The notes below the pieces were generated by a model, which worked only from the letters and a program-made list of their open reading frames with translations, searched no databases and had not been told where the DNA came from. This document shows positions 29,927 to 38,673 of a stretch of 64,000 nt of DNA, one piece after another; position 1 is the stretch's first letter, and each line of letters begins with the position of its first letter. Made by a program: the position numbers and the translations under genes. Source of the DNA: Agrococcus sp. KRD186 (GTDB lineage: Bacteria; Actinomycetota; Actinomycetes; Actinomycetales; Microbacteriaceae); contig NZ_JABFAP010000001.1 of the NCBI RefSeq assembly GCF_017168255.1, positions 2,797,856-2,861,855 of the forward strand, read 5' to 3'.

Positions 29927-30756
29927 TGCGGGGCCGCGGGCACACCAAGTCCCGGCGCGAGCTCGCCGCGATGCGTGAGCCGGGCCGCATCACCGCCCTG
30001 GCGCTCGCCGCGGTTGCGCGGGAGATCCGGGCGGGCGTCACCCCGCTCGAGCTCGACCGACTGGCCGAGGGCGTCATCCGCGGGCACGGTGCGGTCCCCA
30101 ACTTCCAGCTCGAGCCAGGCTACGAGCACACGCTGTGCGTCGGGGTCAACGACGTCGTGGTGCACGGCATCCCCGGCTCCGCCCCGCTCGAACCGGGTGA
30201 CCTGGTCACGGTCGACTGCGGTGCCACCATCGGTGGCTTCCACGGCGATGCGGCCATCACGGTGGTCGTGCCCGGCGGCGACCCGGAGCGCGCTGCGGCC
30301 CGGCAACGGCTGAGCGACGTCACCGAGGGCGCGCTCTGGGCAGGCATCGTCGCGCTCGCCTCCGCGAAGCAGCTGGGAGAGATCGGTGCCGCTGTCGAGG
30401 ACCACATCGAGGCCAACAGCGACTACGGCATCAACGACGACTACCTCGGCCACGGCATCGGCACGGCCATGCACGAGGATCCGCCGGTGTTCAACTACCG
30501 CACGCGCGTGCGCGGGCCGGCGGTGAAGCCGGGACTGTGCGTGGCGATCGAGCCGATCATCCACGCCGGATCGACCGACACCACCGTGGACGACGACGGC
30601 TGGACGGTGCGCAGCGCCGACGGCAGCGACGCCTGCCAGTGGGAGCACTCGGTCGCGGTGCACTCCGGGGGCATCTGGGTACTGACCGCGCTCGATGGCG
30701 GAGCAGCGGGCCTGGAGCCGTTCGGCATCGTGCCGGTGCCGATCGCAGAGCGCTGA
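29926..30756 (+). CDS. map: Methionine aminopeptidase, type I
   Basis: A 276-residue metalloprotease removing initiator Met. The five metal ligands are visible in order: D in VTVDCG, D in GDAAITV, H in GHGIG, E in AIEPIIH and E in WEHSVAV. There is no N-terminal zinc-finger extension. It overlaps adk by one base. Normally infA follows; here a mannitol PTS block intervenes. Confidence 0.96.
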   Translation: MRGRGHTKSRRELAAMREPGRITALALAAVAREIRAGVTPLELDRLAEGVIRGHGAVPNFQLEPGYEHTLCVGVNDVVVHGIPGSAPLEPGDLVTVDCGATIGGFHGDAAITVVVPGGDPERAAARQRLSDVTEGALWAGIVALASAKQLGEIGAAVEDHIEANSDYGINDDYLGHGIGTAMHEDPPVFNYRTRVRGPAVKPGLCVAIEPIIHAGSTDTTVDDDGWTVRSADGSDACQWEHSVAVHSGGIWVLTALDGGAAGLEPFGIVPVPIAER

Positions 30757-30782
30757 CGCTCGCAGTGCCTCGGTGGTAGCGT
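30753..30782 (+). promoter_or_regulatory. Candidate promoter of ptsH-mtl block
   Basis: CTGACG (30753-30758), an 18-base spacer and TAGCGT (30777-30782) lie 45 bases before ptsH. The -35 is weak; no mannitol-regulator site was recognised. Confidence 0.45.
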
Positions 30783-30827
30783 GTTGCCACCTCGGGCCGA
30801 CCGCGGCCCTGATCTCGAAGGAGCACC

Positions 30828-31082
30828 ATGGCCGAGCGCACCGTCACCGTCGAGTCAGCGCACGGGCTGCACGCCCGCCCGGCCTCGCTCTTCGCGCAGG
30901 CCGCGGCGAAGGCGAGCAGCCCCGTCACGGTCACCAAGGGTGAGAAGCAGGTCAACGCGGCCAGCATCCTCTCGGTCATCTCGCTGGGCGTGAACAAGGG
31001 CGACTCGATCACGATCACCTCGGACGACGAGAGCATCCTCGACGAGCTCGAGCAGCTCCTGGCCACCGATCACGACGCCTGA
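30828..31082 (+). CDS. ptsH: Phosphocarrier protein HPr
   Basis: An 84-residue PTS phosphocarrier. The phosphorylated histidine is H15 in AHGLHARPAS, and Ser46 is present although no HPr kinase is seen in the window. It takes phosphate from enzyme I and passes it to EIIA domains such as mtlF just downstream. AAGGAG precedes ATG 30828, and mtlA follows after 31 bases. Confidence 0.96.
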   Translation: MAERTVTVESAHGLHARPASLFAQAAAKASSPVTVTKGEKQVNAASILSVISLGVNKGDSITITSDDESILDELEQLLATDHDA

Positions 31083-31113
31083 TCACCCCACACCACGCAG
31101 CAGGGAGTCGACG

Positions 31114-32703
31114 ATGACCACCACGCACGCATCCACGCAGTCGGGCGGCGCGCGCGTCGCCGTCCAGAAGTTCGGCACCTTCCTGTCCGGCATGATCATG
31201 CCGAACATCCCCGCGCTCATCGCGTGGGGCATCCTGACGGCGCTCTTCATCCCTGTCGGTCCCTTCCCGAACGACGCGCTGGCGTCGATGGTCGACCCGA
31301 CGATCCACTACCTGCTGCCGATCCTCATCGCCGGCACCGGCGGCCGCATGGTCTACGAGACCCGCGGCGCCGTCGTCGGCGCATTCTCGGTGATGGGCGC
31401 CATCGCGGGTTCAGACCTGCTGATCGACCAGGTCAACGCGGCAGGCGAGGGCGGTCTCGGCTACGTGCACATGTTCATCGGCGCGATGATCCTGGGACCT
31501 CTGTCGGCGTGGGTGATGAAGCAGCTCGACAAGCTCTGGGACGGCAAGGTCAGGGCCGGCTTCGAGATGCTCGTCAACATGTTCTCGGCCGGCATCCTCG
31601 CGTTCCTGATGGCGCTGCTCGGCTTCTTTGTCATCGCCCCCATCGTGAACTGGATCATGTCGGTCGTCGGCGGCGCCGTCGGCTGGCTGGTCGACACGGG
31701 CCTGCTGTGGCTCGCGTCCTTCCTGATCGAGCCCGCGAAGGTCTTCTTCCTCAACAACGCCATCAACCACGGCGTGCTCACGCCGCTGGGCACCAGCGAG
31801 GTCGCCACCGAGGGCAGCTCGATCCTGTTCCTGCTCGAGGCGAACCCCGGCCCGGGCCTCGGCCTGCTGCTGGCGTTCTCGTTCTTCGGCGTTGGCGCAG
31901 CGCGCGCCACCGCACCCGGCGCCGCGATCATCCAGTTCGCCGGCGGCATCCACGAGGTCTACTTCCCCTACGCGCTCATGAAGCCGGTGCTCATCGTCGC
32001 GCTGGTGGCCGGCGGCGCCTCGGGCGTCGCCACGAACATGCTGCTCGGCACCGGCCTCGCCGGTCCCGCAGCTCCCGGCAGCATCTTCGCGGTGGGCGCG
32101 CAGGCGCTGCTCGTCGGCGGCGGCAACTTCCTCGGCGTGATGCTCTCCGTCGTGATCGCCGCTGCCGTCACGTTCCTGGTCGCGGCGGTCATCCTCCGTG
32201 CCAGCCGCAAGCGCGACCTCGCGCGAGAGGCCGACGGGAGCGACGCGCTCTCCGCTGCCGTCGCCAAGACCGAGGCGGCGAAGGGCAAGAAGTCCGAGCA
32301 CCTGTCGAACCTCGCGGCGGCCGGCACGGCTGCGGCGGGCAGCGCGGCATCCGGGGGAGCGGCGGCCGGCACCGCCGCCGACGCGACCGGCGCGCCGGTC
32401 GCGAGCGACCCCATCCGCACGATCGTCTTCGCCTGCGACGCGGGCATGGGCTCGAGCGCGATGGGCGCGAGCGTGCTGCGCAACAAGCTCAAGAAGGCCG
32501 GCATCGAGGGGATCGAGGTCAAGAACGTGGCCATCGCCAACCTCGACGGCAGCGAGGATCTGATCGTCACGCATCAGGACCTCACCGCCCGCGCGCGCCA
32601 GCAGAACGACCGCGCCACCCACGTGTCGGTCGAGAACTTCATGAACAGCCCGAAGTACGACGACGTCGTCACGATGGTCGGCGAGTCGAACGCGACCGAA
32701 TAG
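31114..32703 (+). CDS. mtlA: Mannitol-specific PTS enzyme IICB
   Basis: A 529-residue permease: an N-terminal EIIC membrane domain (about residues 10-360, several helices, NHGVLTPLG and FAGGIHEVYFPY as in mannitol transporters), a long Ala/Ser/Gly-rich linker (about 365-430), then EIIB with the phosphorylated cysteine C441 in VFACDAGMGSSAMG. It takes up D-mannitol as mannitol-1-phosphate. EIIA is a separate gene (mtlF) immediately downstream. Confidence 0.95.
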   Translation: MTTTHASTQSGGARVAVQKFGTFLSGMIMPNIPALIAWGILTALFIPVGPFPNDALASMVDPTIHYLLPILIAGTGGRMVYETRGAVVGAFSVMGAIAGSDLLIDQVNAAGEGGLGYVHMFIGAMILGPLSAWVMKQLDKLWDGKVRAGFEMLVNMFSAGILAFLMALLGFFVIAPIVNWIMSVVGGAVGWLVDTGLLWLASFLIEPAKVFFLNNAINHGVLTPLGTSEVATEGSSILFLLEANPGPGLGLLLAFSFFGVGAARATAPGAAIIQFAGGIHEVYFPYALMKPVLIVALVAGGASGVATNMLLGTGLAGPAAPGSIFAVGAQALLVGGGNFLGVMLSVVIAAAVTFLVAAVILRASRKRDLAREADGSDALSAAVAKTEAAKGKKSEHLSNLAAAGTAAAGSAASGGAAAGTAADATGAPVASDPIRTIVFACDAGMGSSAMGASVLRNKLKKAGIEGIEVKNVAIANLDGSEDLIVTHQDLTARARQQNDRATHVSVENFMNSPKYDDVVTMVGESNATE

Positions 32704-32710
32704 GAGCACC

Positions 32711-33142
32711 ATGCCCGTCCTCTCCCTCGAGCAGATCACCACCACCCCGACAGCCACCTCGAAGGACGAGGCGATCCAGGAGGCGGCCGACATACTGGTC
32801 GCCGCCGGCGCGGTGACGCCCGACTACGCCGACGCCATGCGCGAGCGCGAGACGAGCGTGTCGACCTACATGGGCAATCTGCTCGCGATCCCGCACGGCA
32901 CGAACGAGTCGAAGGAGTCGATCCTCGACTCCGGGCTGTCGGTCGCGCGCTACGACAGCCCCATCGACTGGGACGGCAACCCGGTGAAATTCGTCATCGG
33001 CATCGCCGGCAAGGACGGCGGGCACCTCGAGATCCTGTCGAAGATCGCCATCGTGTTCGCCGACGAGGACGAGGTCGCCAGGCTCGAGGCGGCGCCCGAC
33101 GCCGCGGCCATCCTCGAGCTGCTCGGCGACGTCAACGAGTGA
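32711..33142 (+). CDS. mtlF: Mannitol-specific PTS enzyme IIA
   Basis: A 143-residue EIIA of the mannitol/fructose class, with the phosphorylated H62 in LLAIPHGTNESKESI. It relays phosphate from HPr to EIIB of MtlA. Eight bases separate it from mtlA; the stop shares a base with mtlD (TGATG). Confidence 0.95.
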   Translation: MPVLSLEQITTTPTATSKDEAIQEAADILVAAGAVTPDYADAMRERETSVSTYMGNLLAIPHGTNESKESILDSGLSVARYDSPIDWDGNPVKFVIGIAGKDGGHLEILSKIAIVFADEDEVARLEAAPDAAAILELLGDVNE

Positions 33143-34269
33143 TGCGCGCGGTCCACTTCGGCGCGGGCAACATCGGCCGCGGCTTCGTCGGGCTGATCCT
33201 GCACCGAGCCGGCTACGAGGTCACGTTCGTCGACGTGAACCCCGAGCTGATCGGCATGCTGCAGACGGCGGATGCGTACCAGGTGCGCGAGGTCGGGCCC
33301 GACGCGGTCGTGCACACGGTCACGGGCTTCACCGGCATCGACTCGAAGGCCGAGCCGGCGGCCGCCGCGCAGGCGGTGGCGGATGCGGATGTCGTCACGT
33401 GCGCGGTGGGCCCGACGGTCATGCGGTTCATCGCCCCGGTGATCCGCGAGGGGCTCGCGCTGCGATCGGGGGCACCGCTGGTCGTGATGGCGTGCGAGAA
33501 CGCCATCGGCGCCAGCGACACGCTGCGCGACTCCGTGCTCGAGGGCGCCGAGGAGCTGGGCGCCAGGGCGGTGTTCGCCAACACCGCGGTCGACCGCATC
33601 ATCCCGCCGCAGGACCCTGCGGGCCTCGACGTGGTGGTGGAGGACTTCTTCGAGTGGTCGATCGACCGCTCGGCGTTCACCGGCACGACGGCGACCGCGC
33701 CGGTCATCCCGGATGCGCACTTCGTCGACGATCTCGCGCCGTTCATCGAGCGGAAGCTGTTCACGGTCAACACCGGGCACGCGACCACCGCCTATGCCGG
33801 CTGGAACGCCGGCATCGCGACGATCGCGGAGGCGCTCGAGGAGCCGGAGATCCGCACGGCCGTCGAGGCCGCGCTCGCCGACACCTCGAGGCTGCTGCTG
33901 GCGAAGTTCGGCTTCGACGCCGGCGAGCACGCCGCCTACGTCGCGCGCGCCATCGAGCGCTTCGAGAACCCGGCGCTGCCCGACACCTGTGAGCGCATCG
34001 GCCGCCAGCCGCTGCGCAAGCTCTCGCGCCACGAGCGCTTCGTGCAGCCGGCCGTCGAGCTGGTGGAGCGCGGCGAGCCCGCTGAGGGGCTGGTCGCGGC
34101 CTACGCCGCAGCGCTGCGCTTCGACGCGCAGGGCGACGAGCAGGCGGTCGAGCTGCAGCGGCTGCTGGGCGAGCTGGAGCCGGCGGACTTCGTCGCGCAG
34201 GTGAGCGGTGTCGAGTCTGGCCCGCTCGCCGAGACGCTCGCGCAGCGCGTGGCGGCAGCGAAGGGCTGA
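33142..34269 (+). CDS. mtlD: Mannitol-1-phosphate 5-dehydrogenase
   Basis: A 375-residue NAD-dependent enzyme converting mannitol-1-phosphate to fructose-6-phosphate. The dinucleotide motif FGAGNIGRGFVG is at the N-terminus; NTAVDRIIPPQ and the catalytic region LFTVNTGHATTAYAGW follow. ATG 33142 (MRAVHFGAG) is preferred to the GTG one codon earlier. It completes the uptake and catabolism set; no mtlR regulator is in the block. Confidence 0.96.
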   Translation: MRAVHFGAGNIGRGFVGLILHRAGYEVTFVDVNPELIGMLQTADAYQVREVGPDAVVHTVTGFTGIDSKAEPAAAAQAVADADVVTCAVGPTVMRFIAPVIREGLALRSGAPLVVMACENAIGASDTLRDSVLEGAEELGARAVFANTAVDRIIPPQDPAGLDVVVEDFFEWSIDRSAFTGTTATAPVIPDAHFVDDLAPFIERKLFTVNTGHATTAYAGWNAGIATIAEALEEPEIRTAVEAALADTSRLLLAKFGFDAGEHAAYVARAIERFENPALPDTCERIGRQPLRKLSRHERFVQPAVELVERGEPAEGLVAAYAAALRFDAQGDEQAVELQRLLGELEPADFVAQVSGVESGPLAETLAQRVAAAKG

Positions 34270-34348
34270 GACCTGCGCCGCTCCCAGCCGCGATGCGGCA
34301 GGATCGGGGGCATGGGGATGAGGCAGGCGCACGCATGAGGTCGCCGGG

Positions 34349-35254
34349 ATGCTGACGCGCGGCTCGCGCCGGCGCGGTCGCTCGAGCGCCCACCCGCGGC
34401 AGCGGCTGCTGCACGGCTGGGACTGGTCCGACCCCGGCATCGAGCTCGAGGAGCTCGCACCCGCCAGCCGTGTGCTGGTCTCCGGCGGTGCCGGCGAGAT
34501 GATCGCCGTGCTCGCCGACGCCGGCCATCGCGTCACCGCGATCGGCTCCAACCGGAACCAGCTGGAGTACGCGCGCCGGCGCGTCGCAGGCGGGGCGTTC
34601 GAGCCCGGGGCCGCGGAGCGGCTGATCGACCTGGGCCGCGGGATGATCCGCGCGGCGAGCCCGGCCTGGAGCCGCCGTCGCGTGCGGCAGTTCCTGCAGG
34701 AGGGCGATCCGATCAAGGCGTCGCAGGCGTGGAAGGACCGGCTCGACAACCGCAGCCTCGCGTCCATCCTGAAGACGATGCTGGGCCCGGCGGGCTCGCT
34801 GTCCGCGCTCGTCCTGCGCGACTTCTCGACGCCCATCCCGCCCCACTTCGACGAGGCCATCCGTGGCCGCATCGCGCGAGCGCTGCGGAAGCACGCGCCG
34901 CGCGACAACCCCTACGCCTGGCGGCTGCTGCTGGGGGAGGAGCTGCCCGGGCATCGGCTGCCGCGCGTCGACGCCGATGCGATCGGCTGGGTCGATGCGC
35001 CGCTGCTCGACCATCTCGAGGGGGTCGAGCCCGGCACCTACGACGCCATCACGCTCTCCAACGTCGTCGACGGTGCCGACGAGCGATGGGTGCGCGACCT
35101 GCGCAAGGCCGCGGTGCGGGCAGTCGTGCCCGGCGGGCCCATCATCGCCCGCTCGTTCGCCACCACCATGGACGACGATGCCGCCAAGCGCGCGCGCCGC
35201 GATCGTGCGATGCTGTGGGGCAGCATCGTGGTGCACCGCTCAGAGGTGGCCTGA
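34349..35254 (+). CDS. Methyltransferase-like SAM-binding protein
   Basis: A 301-residue protein with a Rossmann-like start (ASRVLVSGGAGEMIAVLADAG, then VTAIGSNRNQLEYARRR) and a late LSNVVDGAD loop followed by PGGPIIAR, as in class I methyltransferases. The long helical insert between them recalls the BtaA/DUF3419 group, which transfers aminocarboxypropyl rather than methyl groups; that assignment is tentative. It lies between mtlD and the infA promoter, with 79 bases to mtlD. Confidence 0.55.
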   Translation: MLTRGSRRRGRSSAHPRQRLLHGWDWSDPGIELEELAPASRVLVSGGAGEMIAVLADAGHRVTAIGSNRNQLEYARRRVAGGAFEPGAAERLIDLGRGMIRAASPAWSRRRVRQFLQEGDPIKASQAWKDRLDNRSLASILKTMLGPAGSLSALVLRDFSTPIPPHFDEAIRGRIARALRKHAPRDNPYAWRLLLGEELPGHRLPRVDADAIGWVDAPLLDHLEGVEPGTYDAITLSNVVDGADERWVRDLRKAAVRAVVPGGPIIARSFATTMDDDAAKRARRDRAMLWGSIVVHRSEVA

Positions 35255-35262
35255 ACGGCCGC

Positions 35263-35305
35263 CGACACGCCCGGCTTGCAAGTTCACTCACCTTCCGCGT
35301 AGAGT
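35263..35305 (+). promoter_or_regulatory. Promoter of infA operon
   Basis: CGACACGCCCGG (35263-35274), TTGCAA (-35, 35276-35281), an 18-base spacer and TAGAGT (-10, 35300-35305). The architecture is identical to the S10 promoter at 18046. Confidence 0.75.
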
Positions 35306-35379
35306 TGACCGTTGGTGTCGCGCGCCCTCTGCGCGCGTCACTCGCATGACCGGCAACCAGAAACTTGCAGAAGAAGGCT

Positions 35380-35601
35380 ATGGCCAAAAAAGACGGCGTC
35401 ATCGAGATCGAAGGAACGGTCGTCGAGGCACTCCCGAACGCGATGTTCCGCGTCGAGCTCTCGAACGGACACATCGTGCTCGCGCACATCTCCGGAAAGA
35501 TGCGGCAGAACTACATCCGCATCCTCCAGGAGGACCGAGTGATCGTGGAGCTCAGCCCCTACGACCTCACGCGCGGGCGCATCGTCTACCGCTACAAGTA
35601 A
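35380..35601 (+). CDS. infA: Translation initiation factor IF-1
   Basis: A 73-residue OB-fold factor binding the 30S A site. ATG 35380 gives [21 protein letters not shown] after AGAAGG; the in-frame ATG five codons earlier is unlikely. Ends [13 protein letters not shown] as usual. Confidence 0.97.
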   Translation: MAKKDGVIEIEGTVVEALPNAMFRVELSNGHIVLAHISGKMRQNYIRILQEDRVIVELSPYDLTRGRIVYRYK

Positions 35602-35665
35602 TCAGGCTGCTGGAAAGGAACGGCCCGCGCACCCGCGCGAGCACGAGGCCAGCGAGGAAGCAAAC

Positions 35666-35779
35666 ATGAAGGTCAATCCCAGCGTCAAGAAGATCTGCGA
35701 CAAGTGCAAGGTGATCCGCCGGCACGGTCGCGTGATGGTCATCTGCGACAACCCCCGCCACAAGCAGCGCCAGGGCTGA
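35666..35779 (+). CDS. rpmJ: 50S ribosomal protein L36
   Basis: A 37-residue zinc-binding protein ([20 protein letters not shown]). Cysteines 11, 14 and 27 plus H32 form the zinc site, so this is the zinc-containing (C+) form. Confidence 0.96.
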   Translation: MKVNPSVKKICDKCKVIRRHGRVMVICDNPRHKQRQG

Positions 35780-35920
35780 TCCTGGCGCTCACGCCCTGAG
35801 GGCGCGGCGCACAACAGCACCCAGCAGCGGTAAGAGCCCTTTCGCGAGGGCGACACCTTGGGGAGAGGCCCAGGCACCTCCGCTGCTCCATACCTCTCAT
35901 CACTCCTTAGGAGACACACG

Positions 35921-36298
35921 ATGGCACGCATCGCAGGTGTCGACATCCCGCGCGAGAAGCGCGTGGAGATCGCACTGACGTACATCTTCGGCGTCGGCCG
36001 CACCCGGTCGATCCAGACGCTCGAAGCCACAGGCATCGACCGCAACATCCGCGTCAAGGACCTCACCGACGACCAGCTGCTCGCCCTCCGCGAGCACATC
36101 GAGGCCGCGTTCAAGGTGGAGGGCGACCTTCGCCGCGAGGTGACCGCAGACATCCGCCGCAAGGTCGAGATCGGCTCGTACCAGGGCATTCGCCACCGTC
36201 GCGGGCTTCCCGTGCACGGTCAGCGCACCAAGACGAACGCGCGCACCCGCAAGGGCAGGAAGCAGACGGTCGCCGGCAAGAAGAAGGCCGGCCGCTAG
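35921..36298 (+). CDS. rpsM: 30S ribosomal protein S13
   Basis: A 125-residue head protein contacting P-site tRNA and L5. ATG 35921 follows [29 protein letters not shown] and [19 protein letters not shown] are typical. The 141 bases between rpmJ and rpsM hold small GC hairpins (for example GCCCTGAGGGC near 35791) but no gene. Confidence 0.97.
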   Translation: MARIAGVDIPREKRVEIALTYIFGVGRTRSIQTLEATGIDRNIRVKDLTDDQLLALREHIEAAFKVEGDLRREVTADIRRKVEIGSYQGIRHRRGLPVHGQRTKTNARTRKGRKQTVAGKKKAGR

Positions 36299-36321
36299 GC
36301 CGCGTGGAGGGTTAGAGAAAC

Positions 36322-36720
36322 ATGGCAGCTCCCAAGTCCGCGGTCCGCAAGCCGCGCAAGAAGGACAAGAAGAACATCGCAGCGGGCCACGCCCACATCA
36401 AGTCGACGTTCAACAACACGATCGTCTCGATCACCGACACCACCGGGGCCGTCGTCTCGCAGGTCTCCGGTGGCGGCGTCGGCATGAAGGGTTCGCGCAA
36501 GTCGACCCCCTACGCCGCACAGCTCGCCGCCGAATCGGCCGCGCGTCAGGCGCAGGACCACGGCATGAAGAAGGTGGACGTCTTCGTCAAGGGTGCCGGT
36601 TCGGGCCGCGAGACGGCGATCCGCTCGCTCCAGGCCGCTGGCCTCGAGATCGGCGCGATCCACGACGTGACGCCGCAGGCGCACAACGGCGTTCGTCCGC
36701 CGAAGCCCCGCCGCAACTAA
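36322..36720 (+). CDS. rpsK: 30S ribosomal protein S11
   Basis: A 132-residue platform protein ([18 protein letters not shown], then [11 protein letters not shown] at the end). It is followed by a hairpin and rpoA; rpsD, normally between rpsK and rpoA, is absent. Confidence 0.97.
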   Translation: MAAPKSAVRKPRKKDKKNIAAGHAHIKSTFNNTIVSITDTTGAVVSQVSGGGVGMKGSRKSTPYAAQLAAESAARQAQDHGMKKVDVFVKGAGSGRETAIRSLQAAGLEIGAIHDVTPQAHNGVRPPKPRRN

Positions 36721-36729
36721 GTCGCTTCT

Positions 36730-36758
36730 GCCGGGCAGGCACGCTTTGCCTGCCCGGC
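36730..36758 (+). terminator. Hairpin after rpsK
   Basis: A 12-bp perfect stem built on CCGGGCAGGCA/TGCCTGCCCGG around CGCTT, without a T-run. It may attenuate before rpoA. Confidence 0.6.
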
Positions 36759-36777
36759 CATCCGCCGTCACTGAACA

Positions 36778-36801
36778 CGCGAGTCATATAGCGGACTCGC
36801 G
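36778..36801. promoter_or_regulatory. Inverted repeat before rpoA
   Basis: CGCGAGTC (36778-36785) and GACTCGCG (36794-36801) flank the AT-containing loop ATATAGCG, ending 18 bases before the rpoA GTG. It may be an RNA hairpin next to the ribosome-binding site or a DNA-binding site; E. coli S4 represses at this location, but rpsD is not here. Confidence 0.5.
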
Positions 36802-36819
36802 ACCGAAAGGAACCGACAC

Positions 36820-37809
36820 GTGCTGATCGCCCAGCGCCCCACTGTCACCGAGGAGACCGTCTCCGAGCACCGCTCGCGGTTCACGATCGAGCCGCTCGAG
36901 CCGGGCTTCGGCTACACCCTCGGCAACTCGCTCCGCCGCACCCTCCTCTCGTCGATCCCCGGCGCTGCTGTCACCAGCATCCGCCTGGACGGCGTGCTCC
37001 ACGAGTTCTCGACGATCGCGGGGGTGAAGGAGGATGTCACCGAGATGATCCTCAACATCAAGCGCCTCGTCGTCTCGTCCGAGCACGACGAGCCGGTCGT
37101 CGCCTACCTCTCGCGCCAGGGCGCGGGCACGGTCACGGCTGCCGACATCACGGCTCCGGCCGGCGTCGAGATCCACAACCCCGAGCTCGTGCTCGCGACG
37201 CTGAACGACTCGGCGAAGCTGCAGCTCGAGCTGACGATCGAGCGTGGCCGCGGCTACGTCTCGGCCGCCCAGAACCGCGACGAGTTCGCCGAGGCCGGGG
37301 TCATCCCGATCGACTCGATCTACTCGCCCGTGCTCAAGGTCACCTACCGCGTCGAGGCGACGCGTGCCGGTGAGCGCACCGACTTCGACTCGCTCGTCGT
37401 CGACGTGGAGTCGAAGCCGGCGATCTCGCCGCGCGACGCCATCGCGTCGGCCGGCCGCACGCTGGTCGAGCTGTTCGGACTGACGCGCGACCTGAACGCC
37501 GAGTCCGAGGGCATCGAGATCGGCCAGGCGCCCGCCGAGGCCATCGGCTCGGGCGAGCTCGCCACGCCGATCGAGGAGCTCGACCTGTCGGTCCGCTCGT
37601 ACAACTGCCTCAAGCGCGAGGGCATCAACACGGTGTCCGAGCTGGTGGCGCTGAGCGAGACGCAGCTGATGAACATCCGCAACTTCGGCCAGAAGTCGGT
37701 CGACGAGGTGAAGGACAAGCTCGTCGAGCTCGGCCTCTCGCTCAAGGACGCGGTGCCCGGCTTCGACGGCGCCCACTTCTACAGCGGTTACGACGAGGAC
37801 GCTCGCTGA
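36820..37809 (+). CDS. rpoA: RNA polymerase subunit alpha
   Basis: A 329-residue subunit. The N-terminal assembly domain ([25 protein letters not shown]) fills residues 1-230. After an acidic linker, the C-terminal domain ([33 protein letters not shown]) binds UP elements and activators. GTG 36820 follows AAAGGA. Confidence 0.98.
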   Translation: MLIAQRPTVTEETVSEHRSRFTIEPLEPGFGYTLGNSLRRTLLSSIPGAAVTSIRLDGVLHEFSTIAGVKEDVTEMILNIKRLVVSSEHDEPVVAYLSRQGAGTVTAADITAPAGVEIHNPELVLATLNDSAKLQLELTIERGRGYVSAAQNRDEFAEAGVIPIDSIYSPVLKVTYRVEATRAGERTDFDSLVVDVESKPAISPRDAIASAGRTLVELFGLTRDLNAESEGIEIGQAPAEAIGSGELATPIEELDLSVRSYNCLKREGINTVSELVALSETQLMNIRNFGQKSVDEVKDKLVELGLSLKDAVPGFDGAHFYSGYDEDAR

Positions 37810-37845
37810 ACGCGGGCCGACTGAACAACTAGAGGGATACGAATC

Positions 37846-38598
37846 ATGCCCAAGCCCACGAAGGGTCCCCGCCTCGGAGGCGGCCCCGCCCACGAGCGCC
37901 TGCTGCTGGCGAACCTCGCGGCCGCGCTGTTCACGCACAAGTCGATCAAGACGACCGAGACGAAGGCCAAGCGCCTCCGCCCCGTCGCTGAGCGCCTGAT
38001 CACCTTCGCGAAGCGCGGCGACCTGCACGCGCGTCGTCGTGTGCTCGGCGTCATCGGCGACAAGGGCGTCGTGCACGAGCTCTTCACGGAGATCGCTCCG
38101 CTGGTCGCCGAGCGCGAGGGCGGCTACACCCGCATCACGAAGCTCGGCTTCCGCAAGGGCGACAACGCTCCGATGGCGCAGATCGAGCTCGTGCTCGAGC
38201 CGGTGCAGAAGAAGGCCTCGAAGTCGAAGGCGTCGGCTGCCGCCAAGTCGGCAGCTGCCGACCAGGAGGCATCGGAGGCCAAGGCTGCAGAGGCCAAGGC
38301 CGCTGACGCCGAGGCCGCTGACGCCGAGGCCGAGGAGACCACCGAGGGCGACCTCGAGGGCGTCGCCACCGTGGCCGACACGGCCGTTGCCGAGACCGAG
38401 GCCGGCGAGTTCGGCGAGGACTCCGCTGCCGCGCTCGAGGACGGTTCGGCTCCCGAGGGCTTCGACATCAAGGGCAACAAGGACTCGATGAAGTTCCACC
38501 GCCCCGATGGTCAGTGGTACGAGCAGACCGTCGCCGAGGTGTGGTTCCGCACCGCCGAGGCCGCTGAGGCCGCAGGCTTCACCGAGGCCGGCAAGTAG
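37846..38598 (+). CDS. rplQ: 50S ribosomal protein L17 with C-terminal extension
   Basis: The L17 core ([39 protein letters not shown]) ends near residue 122. The protein continues to 250 residues with an Ala/Glu/Lys linker and then, from about 192, the module also found at the end of L4 ([36 protein letters not shown]). L17 sits near the tunnel exit, so the module would be solvent-exposed. Last gene of the alpha operon. Confidence 0.96.
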   Translation: MPKPTKGPRLGGGPAHERLLLANLAAALFTHKSIKTTETKAKRLRPVAERLITFAKRGDLHARRRVLGVIGDKGVVHELFTEIAPLVAEREGGYTRITKLGFRKGDNAPMAQIELVLEPVQKKASKSKASAAAKSAAADQEASEAKAAEAKAADAEAADAEAEETTEGDLEGVATVADTAVAETEAGEFGEDSAAALEDGSAPEGFDIKGNKDSMKFHRPDGQWYEQTVAEVWFRTAEAAEAAGFTEAGK

Positions 38599-38615
38599 CT
38601 CGCTGACACAGCACT

Positions 38616-38646
38616 GAGGGGGTCCCGCATCGCGCGGGGCCCCCTC
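38616..38646 (+). terminator. Terminator of the alpha operon
   Basis: GAGGGGGTCCCGC (38616-38628) pairs with GCGGGGCCCCCTC (38634-38646) with one T-G pair and a 5-base loop. The operon ends here; the next gene is on the other strand. Confidence 0.8.
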
Positions 38647-38673
38647 CTGCCGTCTGCGGCGCAGAGCGCCGGA

